A stretch of 64,000 nucleotides of DNA, from the NCBI GenBank assembly GCA_004352715.1, contig SCFE01000001.1, forward strand, positions 6,323,986 through 6,387,985, read 5' to 3'. The notes under the pieces were generated by a model. The model saw only the letters and a program-made list of their open reading frames with translations, ran no database searches and was not told the DNA's origin. This document shows, piece after piece, positions 36,201-48,800 of the stretch. Positions within the stretch are counted from its first letter, which is position 1. Each line of letters starts with the position of its first letter. The position numbers were made by a program, and so were the translations under genes. The DNA comes from Hofstenia miamia. Its lineage: Eukaryota; Xenacoelomorpha; Acoela.

Positions 36201-39200
36201 CTTGAAAACAGAAGCCCAAAACTTTGTAGTTTATGTAATTTGTGTATGAGTGTTCTGTGAATTTTTTTGATGCTATCCAGATAAATTCTCGGTTATTTAA
36301 ATGTCAACATTTATCTGAATAAAGAATCTCTGATCTTATTTTATCTAACATATTATATATATATATATATATATATGCATATATATAAATTTTTTCATGT
36401 ATATATTTAACTAAACTTAGGAAAATGTTTTGCCGGTCAACCGGCTTCGACAATTTTCTGACCGGTTTACACCTATGCTGCGTACAACGACTCTAATTGC
36501 AAATTAAGTTATGTAAAAATAATTTTTCTTTAATGAAATGCGCATGATTCTATTGAACTATGAAATTTGTTTGCTTTAGGTATAGTTTCACACAAAGTAA
36601 TTACGCTTGAAATGACATCATCAAACCCCATGTTTTTTGTCGATTGTCTTAGGCCGGTGCGCGAAAATCAATTAATTGCTTCTGCGAGTGGCTCCCAGAT
36701 GTGTGCGGGTTTTGGCTAGTTGTCTGCAACATCGATAATGAGGTTGCAGATAACTGATAACTGTGCTGCACTCGCTTACTGACGTAAGCGCAATCTTGCG
36801 AAATGTATCGAGAAATGAATATTTTCGTAAATCTTATCGAAGCTTTTATTATAGGTCTGTGATGGAATATCAATTTAATCTAATAAAAGCAAAAACCTAA
36901 GAAGTTTTGTATAAGATTTCTTTTGTATTTTGAAGCTTTACAAACTGATGTATAGCATAAGTCCATAACTATAAAATTGGCAAAAATGGTATGTACTCAC
37001 TGAATGTGCCCATTTAAAAATTGTTCAATATTTCTTTACATGCTTGGAAAAAATTTTTGAAAATATGGACGTATCTGATGTTGTATAAAAGTAACGCTAG
37101 TGGAAGTACGATTAATAACTAAGTAATTAATCACATACTACTTTAGGTTGTCAACCTTGTAATTGTGGCATTGGTGCAATTAACGGAAGTTGCACTGAGG
37201 GTGTTGGTCGCTGTTATTGTAAGCCCTACGTTGAGGGTGCCAAATGTGATAAATGTTCTGAAAACGCTTTCAACATTACATCTGAAGGCTGTAGACCTTG
37301 CAAATGCAATTCCAATGGAACATTACAAGGCTTGTGTGATTCGACTGGAAACTGTATGTGTAAGCTTCACTACCGAGGAGAATTTTGTGATAGATGTGAA
37401 GAAAATTATTTCAACACTTCCAATTGTTCACGTATGTCATACTTTTTGCATTAAATTTTATTTATTATTTCTGAATGTCATAATCGTAGAAGTCAATGAG
37501 AAATTGTATCTCAGATGTTTTGTGAAAAAAATTAGGTGAATAAGGCTTAAATATTCTGGTATTCTGGTAATAGAATTATTAAATTGTTTTCCTCAGTGAT
37601 GATTATTTAATTTGTATTGAAATTGATATTTATTTAAAGAAAATAATTTGAATTTATATTCTAAATTTAAATTCATTTATTAATATAATTAACATTTAAT
37701 GATTGGGTTATCCCAACGCTGTTGAAAATGCTAGCATACTTATTCGAAAATTTATCATATTGTTGGAGTGGTTTTAAGAGTTCATTTATTGGGTTATGCT
37801 ATTGATGAAATCCGTATGTTAAAAGTGACAAGGAATTCATCAATTTCAATTTATTCAAATATTACCACGTTTCACTGGTTTATGGTTTACCTAGACTTAC
37901 CTGAGATATGAAATGGAGGAGTATGAATCAAATGACTTGTGCAACTTATTTAATTATTTTTAGCATGCCCTCCTTGCTACGAATTAGTAAAGACCGAAAT
38001 CATAGAGACAGAAGAACTTTTAAAAGGACTGGCTTCATTGTTGGAAAAAGAAATGAAAGAAAAGAAACCGCTAGCTAATGATACTACATATGAAATCCGT
38101 TTGAAAGAGTTGGTTGAATTGGCCAAAAGACTGGAAACAGAAGCATTTGCCTTATTAGGTAGCAATTTTGAAACGTTCAAAAAAAATATTATTTAAGAAA
38201 ACTTGAATTAATTTTGCGGTTTTCATATCGTAATGAGGTAATTTAACTGTAATTGAAAGGTTATATAAATAGCTATGCAGTTGCAACTATCAAAGAAAAA
38301 ATATATACCTGGATTGCGGATAAAATGCTTTTAAATATTCCCCTAATTTGTGATATTAATTTAATAGTATCTATTATGAGATAAATTAATTGACTTTCTT
38401 ATTTGATTTTCGCAGCATATATAGTGCTTATAAGTGCGTTTTTTGGAATTTTATGTCAAAATGATCTATGTAATTGTAAATTATAGTTCGGTGTAAATTT
38501 AGTATGTTAACGTATTTTTTATAAATTGTTCGTAGGTAATTTTATGTAACTCTTAAATACAACAAACAATTTATTAAAGTAAATAGTTAATTATTTCTAT
38601 TAATATTTGTAAAAGATTATTAGAATTCTTTCTTAATACTCATACAAATATATTTGCCTAACGTAATGAAAACTACTAAATAATATAGTGAAAACCTTTA
38701 AAGCTGAAATGTTTTATATTGCAGACAAGGGCTGTAATGATTAATCAATTATGAAATCAATGCCTTTGCAATCGATTTTACTAAGACCCTAATTGATTGG
38801 ATCCTAATAGGTAAATATTTGAATCCGCATTAATACAGCGATAAAAGAAAAGAAACTTTATTCCTTAGATATTAATAAGAATATAGGGGGGGCGGCTTTC
38901 AATTTTTTTATGAAAAAATTATTTTGAATTGAGGTTACTCACTGGAAGAAACGAAAAATTAATAGAGCATTTTTAAAAAAAACGTTCGCTTAACACTAAT
39001 CATCAAGGCAAACATGATTTTGAGGGGTATGTTTGAAAACAAATCAAAGTTCAAAGAGGTGTCATGTTGTTGCAATACAAATAAAATAGAACTGTTTAGA
39101 AATTGTTCCACGCATAAATCTTTTTGTTTGCAAGGTTATCCAAATTTTTTATTTTGATGTTAAAATTTGGTGTTCTTGCACTCGTAGTGAATCATATAAG

Positions 39201-39819
39201 CAAGCAAAAATTAATTAATATTAATACTAATCATTATTTTACACCGATGTTTAGAAAGAAAATCATTTGACGAAGTTTCTGCGGATGTCCGCGAACGCAT
39301 AGATAAAGTTCATTTAGCTAAGGATTTAATTAAAAGATATCAAGATACTTTGGCGAGAGTTGCAAATGATAGAATTAATATTGAAAAAAGCTTCGAAGAA
39401 ACAAATAAAACTCTTTACAATGTTGAGGTGATTTACAAATTCTATTACATTACTTAATATATAAATTACAAAATATAATCATAGAAAAGAAGCATTCGTA
39501 TTGCTCATTCTACACTGGTCACTATTCTAATAATTACGATTTTAAAACGTATGAAATAAGTACGAGAGTTTTTGCATTTTGCATGAATGTGATTTTAGCT
39601 TGTGTGTGTATATATATATATATATNNNNNNNNNNNNNNNNNNNNNNNNNNNNNNNNNNNNNNNNNNNNNNNNNNNNNNNNNNNNNNNNNNNNNNNNNNN
39701 NNNNNNNNNNNNNNNNNNNNNNNNNNNNNNNNNNNNNNNNNNNNNNNNNNNNNNNNNNNNNNNNNNNNNNNNNNNNNNNNNNNNNNNNNNNNNNNNNNNN
39801 NNNNNNNNNNNNNNTAGCT

Positions 39820-39863
<44 letters not shown>

Positions 39864-40917
39864 GTTGCAAAGTGTGACATCGGTTACCCTATTAAACCCT
39901 CCCGAAAATGCGAAATGTTAACAAAGCTTGAATCATTGATCACCATTGGGTTTTTAAAGCGAAATCCAAGACGCTAAGTATTGCGAATCGAAGTCGACGT
40001 TTCAAGTCCGGTTCGGGTAATATATTTTGGGCCAGGTCGGATTTGGGCAGTTAGTATTCTGCTAGGGTTGGGTTCAGGTCCATCGCAAACTCATATTGTC
40101 ACTCTCTAATTGTTTTCCTATAAGATTGTATCTAAGTTTCTAAAAAATTGTATACATTGGTAAAATGTTAGCAAAATGATCCCTCCTGAACCAAAAAAGT
40201 CTGAATAACCATTGCTTTTGCCCAAGTTACATAAATTTTTTCTCGCTAAATGCGGCAATAATTTTCATTCAATGTGTTGGGAATTTCTTTTTTCTATGCT
40301 AATTATATGATGAATAAACTTATGCTGTAGATAGCTTCTTTCCTCAAATTTATAACATCTACGTTATCCTTTTCAAATTTTTAGGCAATGGGTGACTCTG
40401 GAGTCTCAATTTCTTATAAATTGTCAGAATTGTATAATTATTTCTATGGCTTGCACATGTAAATTTGGCCAAACTTTTGCATACAAAATTCACTTAAGTA
40501 TTAGTTGAGAAATAGTAATTCTTTTTATATCCACAAGCTATTGTGATAATTCAAAATTATTGAATATTTAGCCAGTTAAGGGGAAATACATTTAGCCCCC
40601 CCCCATTTCATTCGGCACCCTACTTGTAGGTGGAGTTTGTTCTTTTCTGAACTACAATGTTTTAGGAAAATCTTTATTAATTTCAAATTGCTTTTTGCAT
40701 GTAATAGAATGCTATTGAACATGTGACGTGATTAGGAAGCTATTAATGAAATCAGGAAGATTGTTAAAAAGTGTTCTTCATTGATAAAGACCAAAAAATA
40801 CCAATTTAATCAAACAAATAAAGATGCGCTTGAGACATTAGCCAGTTTTGATGCAGCACTTAAAACAACAGAAGAATTAACCAAAGAAGCAAACAAGTAT
40901 GTAAACTTTTACTAGTA

Positions 40918-40968
<51 letters not shown>

Positions 40969-41674
40969 GTGGATAGGATGAAGTAAATTGGAGTAATTAT
41001 TGTAAATTTTTTAAGGTTAAAATTGATAAGGAAATAAACTGAAATTAATAATGATTGGAAATTGTTTAACTTAAAATATTTGAAAATACATGTAGTGTTA
41101 CTAGATGTGCTAACTTAGTCATTCCCATTATGCTTACAATGTCATACCATCATGTAACGAAGAATTTATTTTCGTGGTCCTCGATATCATAAATCGAAAA
41201 TTTTTTATAATAAATCTGGCTGTTTTTTGTGACAGAAACGTGCCACTTGTAGAGTCATAGGAAAAAATCTGAAAATGGATGTTATGTGTTAAGTCCCAAT
41301 ACAAGACTACAAAAATGCGGAAACCAAAGAAGAGTTTATAGCAAAATTAGTCGAAAATGTAATGAAACAAGTTAAAGAGAAAGTAAGGTGGAGTTTGTTC
41401 TTTTCTGAACTACAATGTTTTAGGAAAATCTTTATTAATTTCAAATTGCTTTTTGCATGTAATAGAATGCTATTGAACATGTGACGTGATTAGGAAGCTA
41501 TTAATGAAATCAGGAAGATTGTTAAAAAGTGTTCTTCATTGATAAAGACCAAAAAATACCAATTTACTTCATCCTATCCACTGCATATATGACATTAGCC
41601 AGTTTTGATGCAGCACTTAAAACAACAGAAGAATTAACCAAAGAAGCAAACAAGTATGTAAACTTTTACTAGTA

Positions 41675-41725
<51 letters not shown>

Positions 41726-42776
41726 GTGGATAGGATGAAGTAAATTGGAGTAATTATTGTAAATTTTTTAAGGTTAAAATTGATAAGGAAATAAACTGAA
41801 ATTAATAATGATTGGAAATTGTTTAACTTAAAATATTTGAAAATACATGTAGTGTTACTAGATGTGCTAACTTAGTCATTCCCATTATGCTTACAATGTC
41901 ATACCATCATGTAACGAAGAATTTATTTTCGTGGTCCTCGATATCATAAATCGAAAATTTTTTATAATAAATCTGGCTGTTTTTTGTGACAGAAACGTGC
42001 CACTTGTAGAGTCATAGGAAAAAATCTGAAAATGGATGTTATGTGTTAAGTCAGAACTAATCACTCATTTCCAACTAGGGCTAAAATATTTTAAAATATC
42101 TCTAGTTATTTTACATATTGTGTAACATAACTAAGCTTAGACATGCATATTGTCATAGACTACTTCATCTAAATGATTAGGAGGTATTGATAAAACTGAT
42201 TTTTGAAATCAGATGAAATCCTCGATTAAGAGTCATAGCAAATTTATTACTGTAAACTACAATGCAAAACTACATACTACAATCTACATGTATTTACAAA
42301 ATAATAATAAAACATATATCAAAATTTTCGAATGAGTGTAGTGTTTATTGTCGCTAAGTATGCATTGTCTTTTAAAAAAGGAATGTGCGCAATTTTTTTT
42401 AATTTCTTGTAGTTTAGTTCGATTCATGATCTAGGTTATTCCATATTTTAGTTGCTGTGTAATGAAAACTATTGGAGTTTTTGTCTAAGCATACAAACTT
42501 TTGAGAACGTTCATTTAATTTTAGATATTGCTTTAGAAATGAAATTGAGGGTTGACCAAATTTGAATTCAAATAATATTGATAACATATGCATTTAGATT
42601 TGGTAGTAGAGACAAAGTTTTCCATTATAATCGATAGTTGTATGAATTGTCACGTCTTTGCACGAAATTGAATGTTTTAAATATCCAATTGAAAGTTTTA
42701 GACAGAATTATGCGATATTTTGAATACATGTTTGTAAAAAAAAGAGCAATATTGAAAGTGTGATAATCGGAGTGCN

Positions 42777-42812
<36 letters not shown>

Positions 42813-45800
42813 GTGGATAGGATGAAGTAAATTGGAGTAATTATTGTAAATTTTTTAAGGTTAAAATTGATAAGGAAATAAACTGAAATTAATAATGATT
42901 GGAAATTGTTTAACTTAAAATATTTGAAAATACATGTAGTGTTACTAGATGTGCTAACTTAGTCATTCCCATTATGCTTACAATGTCATACCATCATGTA
43001 ACGAAGAATTTATTTTCGTGGTCCTCGATATCATAAATCGAAAATTTTTTATAATAAATCTGGCTGTTTTTTGTGACAGAAACGTGCCACTTGTAGAGTC
43101 ATAGGAAAAAATCTGAAAATGGATGTTATGTGTTAAGTCAGAACTAATCACTCATTTCCAACTAGGGCTAAAATATTTTAAAATATCTCTAGTTATTTTA
43201 CATATTGTGTAACATAACTAAGCTTAGACATGCATATTGTCATAGACTACTTCATCTAAATGATTAGGAGGTATTGATAAAACTGATTTTTGAAATCAGA
43301 TGAAATCCTCGATTAAGAGTCATAGCAAATTTATTACTGTAAACTACAATGCAAAACTACATACTACAATCTACATGTATTTACAAAATAATAATAAAAC
43401 ATATATCAAAATTTTCGAATGAGTGTAGTGTTTATTGTCGCTAAGTATGCATTGTCTTTTAAAAAAGGAATGTGCGCAATTTTTTTTAATTTCTTGTAGT
43501 TTAGTTCGATTCATGATCTAGGTTATTCCATATTTTAGTTGCTGTGTAATGAAAACTATTGGAGTTTTTGTCTAAGCATACAAACTTTTGAGAACGTTCA
43601 TTTAATTTTAGATATTGCTTTAGAAATGAAATTGAGGGTTGACCAAATTTGAATTCAAATAATATTGATAACATATGCATTTAGATTTGGTAGTAGAGAC
43701 AAAGTTTTCCATTATAATCGATAGTTGTATGAATTGTCACGTCTTTGCACGAAATTGAATGTTTTAAATATCCAATTGAAAGTTTTAGACAGAATTATGC
43801 GATATTTTGAATACATGTTTGTAAAAAAAAGAGCAATATTGAAAGTGTGATAATCGGAGTGCATTTAAAAATAATATGATACGTATTTGGAATATTTCGA
43901 AGATGATAAAGATACCTAATCCCAGAAGCTTTCTCTTAATCTTAGCCAATAGAATTGTTCGAAATTTAAGATATTTTCAATTTCAACACTTAAATATTTG
44001 ATGTACTCACTTTTTTTATTGATACATTATTTATATTAAGTTCTATGCTTTTGTGAGAATTCTGAATGTTTTAGGGGAAAATATTATAAACTGCATGTTT
44101 TCGATATTTATTTTCCATTGATTATTTGAGAAATACTTTGTTAAATTTTCGATGTCACCTTGGAGGGTTTTAGTTGCATTAAAGGCATTTATATCAGTAC
44201 TTATAATAAAGGTATCATACGCATATTGATAAATTTTACTGTATTTTACATTTTGGGTTATGTCATTTACGTAGATTGCAAATAGGATGGGACCGAAAAA
44301 TGTACCCTTGGGAACCCCGCCGTTAGTTAGGATATATTTAGATTGTTTACCATTAAGTATAACTCTTTGCTGTTGATTTTGAAGAAGTTCATTATTAAGT
44401 TAATAGCTTTGTTATCAAAGTTATAATACGTTATTTTATCTTTAAGTTGAAAACTTTGCTTGAATCAAGAAGGGCAACGCAAATACATTTATTAAAGGCT
44501 AAATTAGATTTTATTTGTTCTGAATTGAAAGAATTGCATCTAGAGTGCTATAACCACTAAGAGAACTAAATTGTTTTTTCAAGAGAATATTTTCAGATTT
44601 CAAATAGGCGTTTATTTGATTATTTAATAATTTCTCGAACAGTTTACTAAAAGGATATCTATTGCAAATGGGTCTATATTTTTTGTGTTCAGAGGGTCAC
44701 TTTTTTTATATAAAGATTTTTTGAAAATTTCAGGAAATTTTTTATCAACAATGCTGTTGATTGCTAAGAAAGTTCATTATTCATTTAATAGCATTGACAA
44801 AAGTACGTTCTTTGTCTTTTATTATATCAAAGTTCTTTGAGTTAAAAGTTTACCTAAATCATTTTTTTTAATTTTGAATGATTTAAAAAATTTAAATTAA
44901 AAAACTAATGAAGTCTTCCAAAAATCTGAAACCACCACATGATAGAGGAGTTTATTTTCCTTCATTTTCGATTTGAAACTACGGCCGGTCTCAGTCCCAT
45001 TGAGACGCCGCGACATCTGACTTTGTGCAAGGCAAACTTCAACGGTTTTGGGGGTCTATCTGCCAAAAAAATAGAAATAGTTGAGGTTATTTGTTTCTCC
45101 CATGGGCCTTAGGCCTCTGATTACTTGAACGACCTGAACGGTTTGTCCTTTTAATAGATTAATGATACTTACACGCATAGTAATGTTACTTAACAAGAAA
45201 TTTTAGGATTTATGATATGGCGTCAGAAGCTCTGAATCTGTCATATAGCTCAATGACAACTTTACAAAATATTCGTGATTTTAGTGAAAATTATGAACAA
45301 ACTGTCTACAAATTCAAAATAAGGTGAGCACACTTAGCAATAATTCACAATGCTTATTACGTACATACATTTCATGTTATAGAATTCAAGGTGCGAAAAT
45401 TATTATTCAGTTTCTTTAGTTTTGTCAGTTTGATAAAAAAAATAAGAAAATTTATTGTTACTTTTCCATCCGATTCTTAGAAGCTATTTAGACTACAAGC
45501 TACACTGGATGAACTGGAAAAAGCACGCAAACAATCTGATGCAGCATTTACTTCATCTAAGGCTCTATATGAGGAAGCTAAAAAGCTAAATGATTTGATT
45601 GAGAATAATGTCAAACAGATGGACCCATTTCTCATTGAAAAACAAAATTACACGGTAAATATATCTAAACTACAAAAATATATTATTTATATTCAAATCA
45701 TGGGTATACGAAATGTATGCCGAAGTTGAAAAACGGATGCGTAGAATTTTCTCAATACCAACTACCTAACATTATAAATACTTAATAAATCAAAAGCTAT

Positions 45801-48800
45801 GTGCATGTAGGCCTACATCCAACCTCCATTGCTAAATATTTTCTTCGAAGAAGACATTGCAGAAGTATTTTCCTCAGGCTGTTTATTCATGTATAATGCA
45901 ATATATTTTAGCTTATTGAATTACGCAGACGTACAGAAAGATTTAACAACATTACACAAGATTTCTTAAATGATCCGATTCAAACTGATCTTTTGGAGAA
46001 AGTGAAAAAAGAATTGGGTGAGGCAGAAGCTGTTTCAAATCGTTTGGATAAGATCCTTGCCGAGATGGATAGTTTAGCAAGCGAGGCTAAGGAAAAGAAA
46101 AATGAAATCAAACGACTGATGAAACTGACAAACGATCAATATATTAGTAAGTTGTATTATATTGTTTAAAATACAGACTACAATTATTGGTCTCTAAGCA
46201 CATCCACACTCATTGCCACATATTAACATTTCTTGCATTGAACAATTTAATTTCATACTTACTAACATACAGGATATACGGATAAGTTGTAGTTTTTTTA
46301 AATTTTTGGTTACCTTGGATTTAATACAGAAAGGCAAAAGATTAAATTGATATATGGCTAAGATCATGCAAACTAAAGCTTAGCTAAAGATTGTTGGAAA
46401 AAGCCGAATGAAGGTAGAGATAGAAGTGCGTCTTTTAAATTATCCTGATAAGTTTGACATGTTCTAACTAATTCCCTTATGCCTCAATACAAAATTGAAC
46501 ACACAATTTGGAGAGATTTTAGTAGTAATTACGTAAAGAATTACCCAAATAGCTTTTCTTAGTTCTAGATTTGTTTTCAGTTTGAGACCACATCTTTCTG
46601 ATCCCAATATTTAATTATAAAATTAATCAAAGAAATGCATATAATGAAGAAATTATGCATTATAGTACAAATTATGTAGTAGTATGAAAGATGTGAAACG
46701 TATGTCATACATTTTCAAAGCTGGGGTTTGGCTCAACTATGCTGCTTCAATTGCTATAAAACAGAAACTAAGAATAATGAAAAAAATCACTCTTTCTCTA
46801 TCATATTTGTAATATCTACAAATTAAATTTCGAATCACCCCCAGAAAAATATTTAATTATTGGATTTTTAGATATGTATGGAAAGATTGAAACCTCTAGA
46901 AACCGTGCAAACATTAAAGTCGATCAAGATTTTCGCAAGTATGTTTTAGCTAACAATCAGTAAGGAAATATGAACTGGAATTGCATTTCAAGTCCAGCAA
47001 CTCTTAGCATAGCTATCACCTTCTGTCATATATTTTAATCAAGGTGCCAACTAGCTTAAAACTTTTCAAACATATTCTGACTTACTAAGCTTTCATGTAA
47101 ATTGCTTAAAATATTTAGATCCAAAGAATTTTATGTAATACATGTAAATAGAACTAAAATAAAGTGATCACATTTAGTTCTTTAGAAGGTAGCCTACTAC
47201 CGTTTTTTTCTTCACCTTAAATCATGTTAGTTTAGCATTGCGAAGGTTCTTGGTAACCCAAACAATCTGAACAAATCGGAGTTCGCAAAGGAGAAATTGC
47301 AGCAATATGAAGAAGACATTAGGATAATGGATAGCGTTTTAGATAAATGCGTCACTGAGCAACAAAGTGTGATCCCCAAAATCAATTTTGCTCTTGAAGA
47401 CATTCGGCAGTTTAATCAAGTAAGATATTTTATTCATAAATTGACTCCATTTTCCCACTGATGTGGTTATAGTAGGAAAGCATTGCTTTTCCTGTTCAAA
47501 ACATTTATTTCTATGTTAATTAATGTGCATAAATGAAAAAGTAATATATGTTTGCTGTTGTTTGCAATTTGTAAAATATACTCTAAATAAATAAGAAAAT
47601 ATTAATTAACGACAGTTTATTTTTAATCATCTGTGATTGAATTACATCAAAGCATTTTGCGTATTCCAGCATATATGTCGCTTGCTACCTTATGTACGTT
47701 ATCCAATTTTTTGATAGATTGAATTTATCTGTTTCCAAATTAGATTGGTAAATAAATATGGGCATTGGATTATACAAATCATTTTTTGCATAATTTGACA
47801 TGGATTTGGTTTGATACTGAATCACTTTAATGAATTGATGCTTAAATAAAATTTTTTCTTTCCACTTTTTACTCATAACCAAAAATAACTCATTTCTTTA
47901 TGGAAGTCTTTCAACGTTCTCAAAAATGGTACAAAGCCAAAAATTTAGTATCACTATCATGCAAAGTAAAGAATATTCACGAAAAGTATAAAATTGAAGT
48001 CACGAAATCTCCAGTACATTTGACATTTGAATTCAATTTCTAATATCAGACATTTCACAAATCCATCAGAAAGTTTGTCATTAAGTTGCTCCTTGAGTAA
48101 AAGACATAATGTGTGACTTCTGAAATTACAAGTTATCCAAAGGTTCTGTTAAACGGATTTTGTAGCGAATTAATGCTGCTCTCTAATGTTGATCAGGGAC
48201 AATACGTCTACTTTTACGTTTGGCTAGAATTCATCCCTTTATGAACAGCGATCGATTGAAATACAGTTGGTTCTTTCGGTATTTATATACCACAAGCAGA
48301 ATTCACGGTCACGTGGAAGCAAAAAATGACATCTCGCTATTCGAAACCGCTCCACCTGGTGCAGAAATTTTATGTAAAGCTCTATCGGATACTTTGAAAA
48401 ATGAGGACAACTGATGAGTCTAGCGTTGAGCTGAATTTAGCCTATCATGAATTGGAGGCCATCTTGGTGGAGAAGAGGAGCCTCACAGCGCATGTCATCT
48501 TGCTGGAGGCTCGGCGACTAAATTGCCCTCCATTATGGTCTGGGTGGCTATCTGGAGTTCAGACATACATACACTTAGTGAAGGAAAATATGTGCAGATG
48601 AGCACTCGTGATATTCTGAATGAACAAATATTACCATTATGGCAAGAAGACAACACTTCTTCAGAGCATTGCCCCTCTTCATCGTGCAGATATCACTATT
48701 GAATTCAATTAGAACAACGGCATTATAGTGATTCATGAGTAGGGCAACAATAAAGTCTATAAAGTCTATAAAGTCTTATAGGTCATATTTCGTCAGAATT

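Noticed and set aside
36649-36873. 74-codon minus-strand frame over the GC-richer island
   Set aside because: No similarity recognised, and no splice link in phase to the Ptf1a-like exons; kept only as a possible regulatory island.
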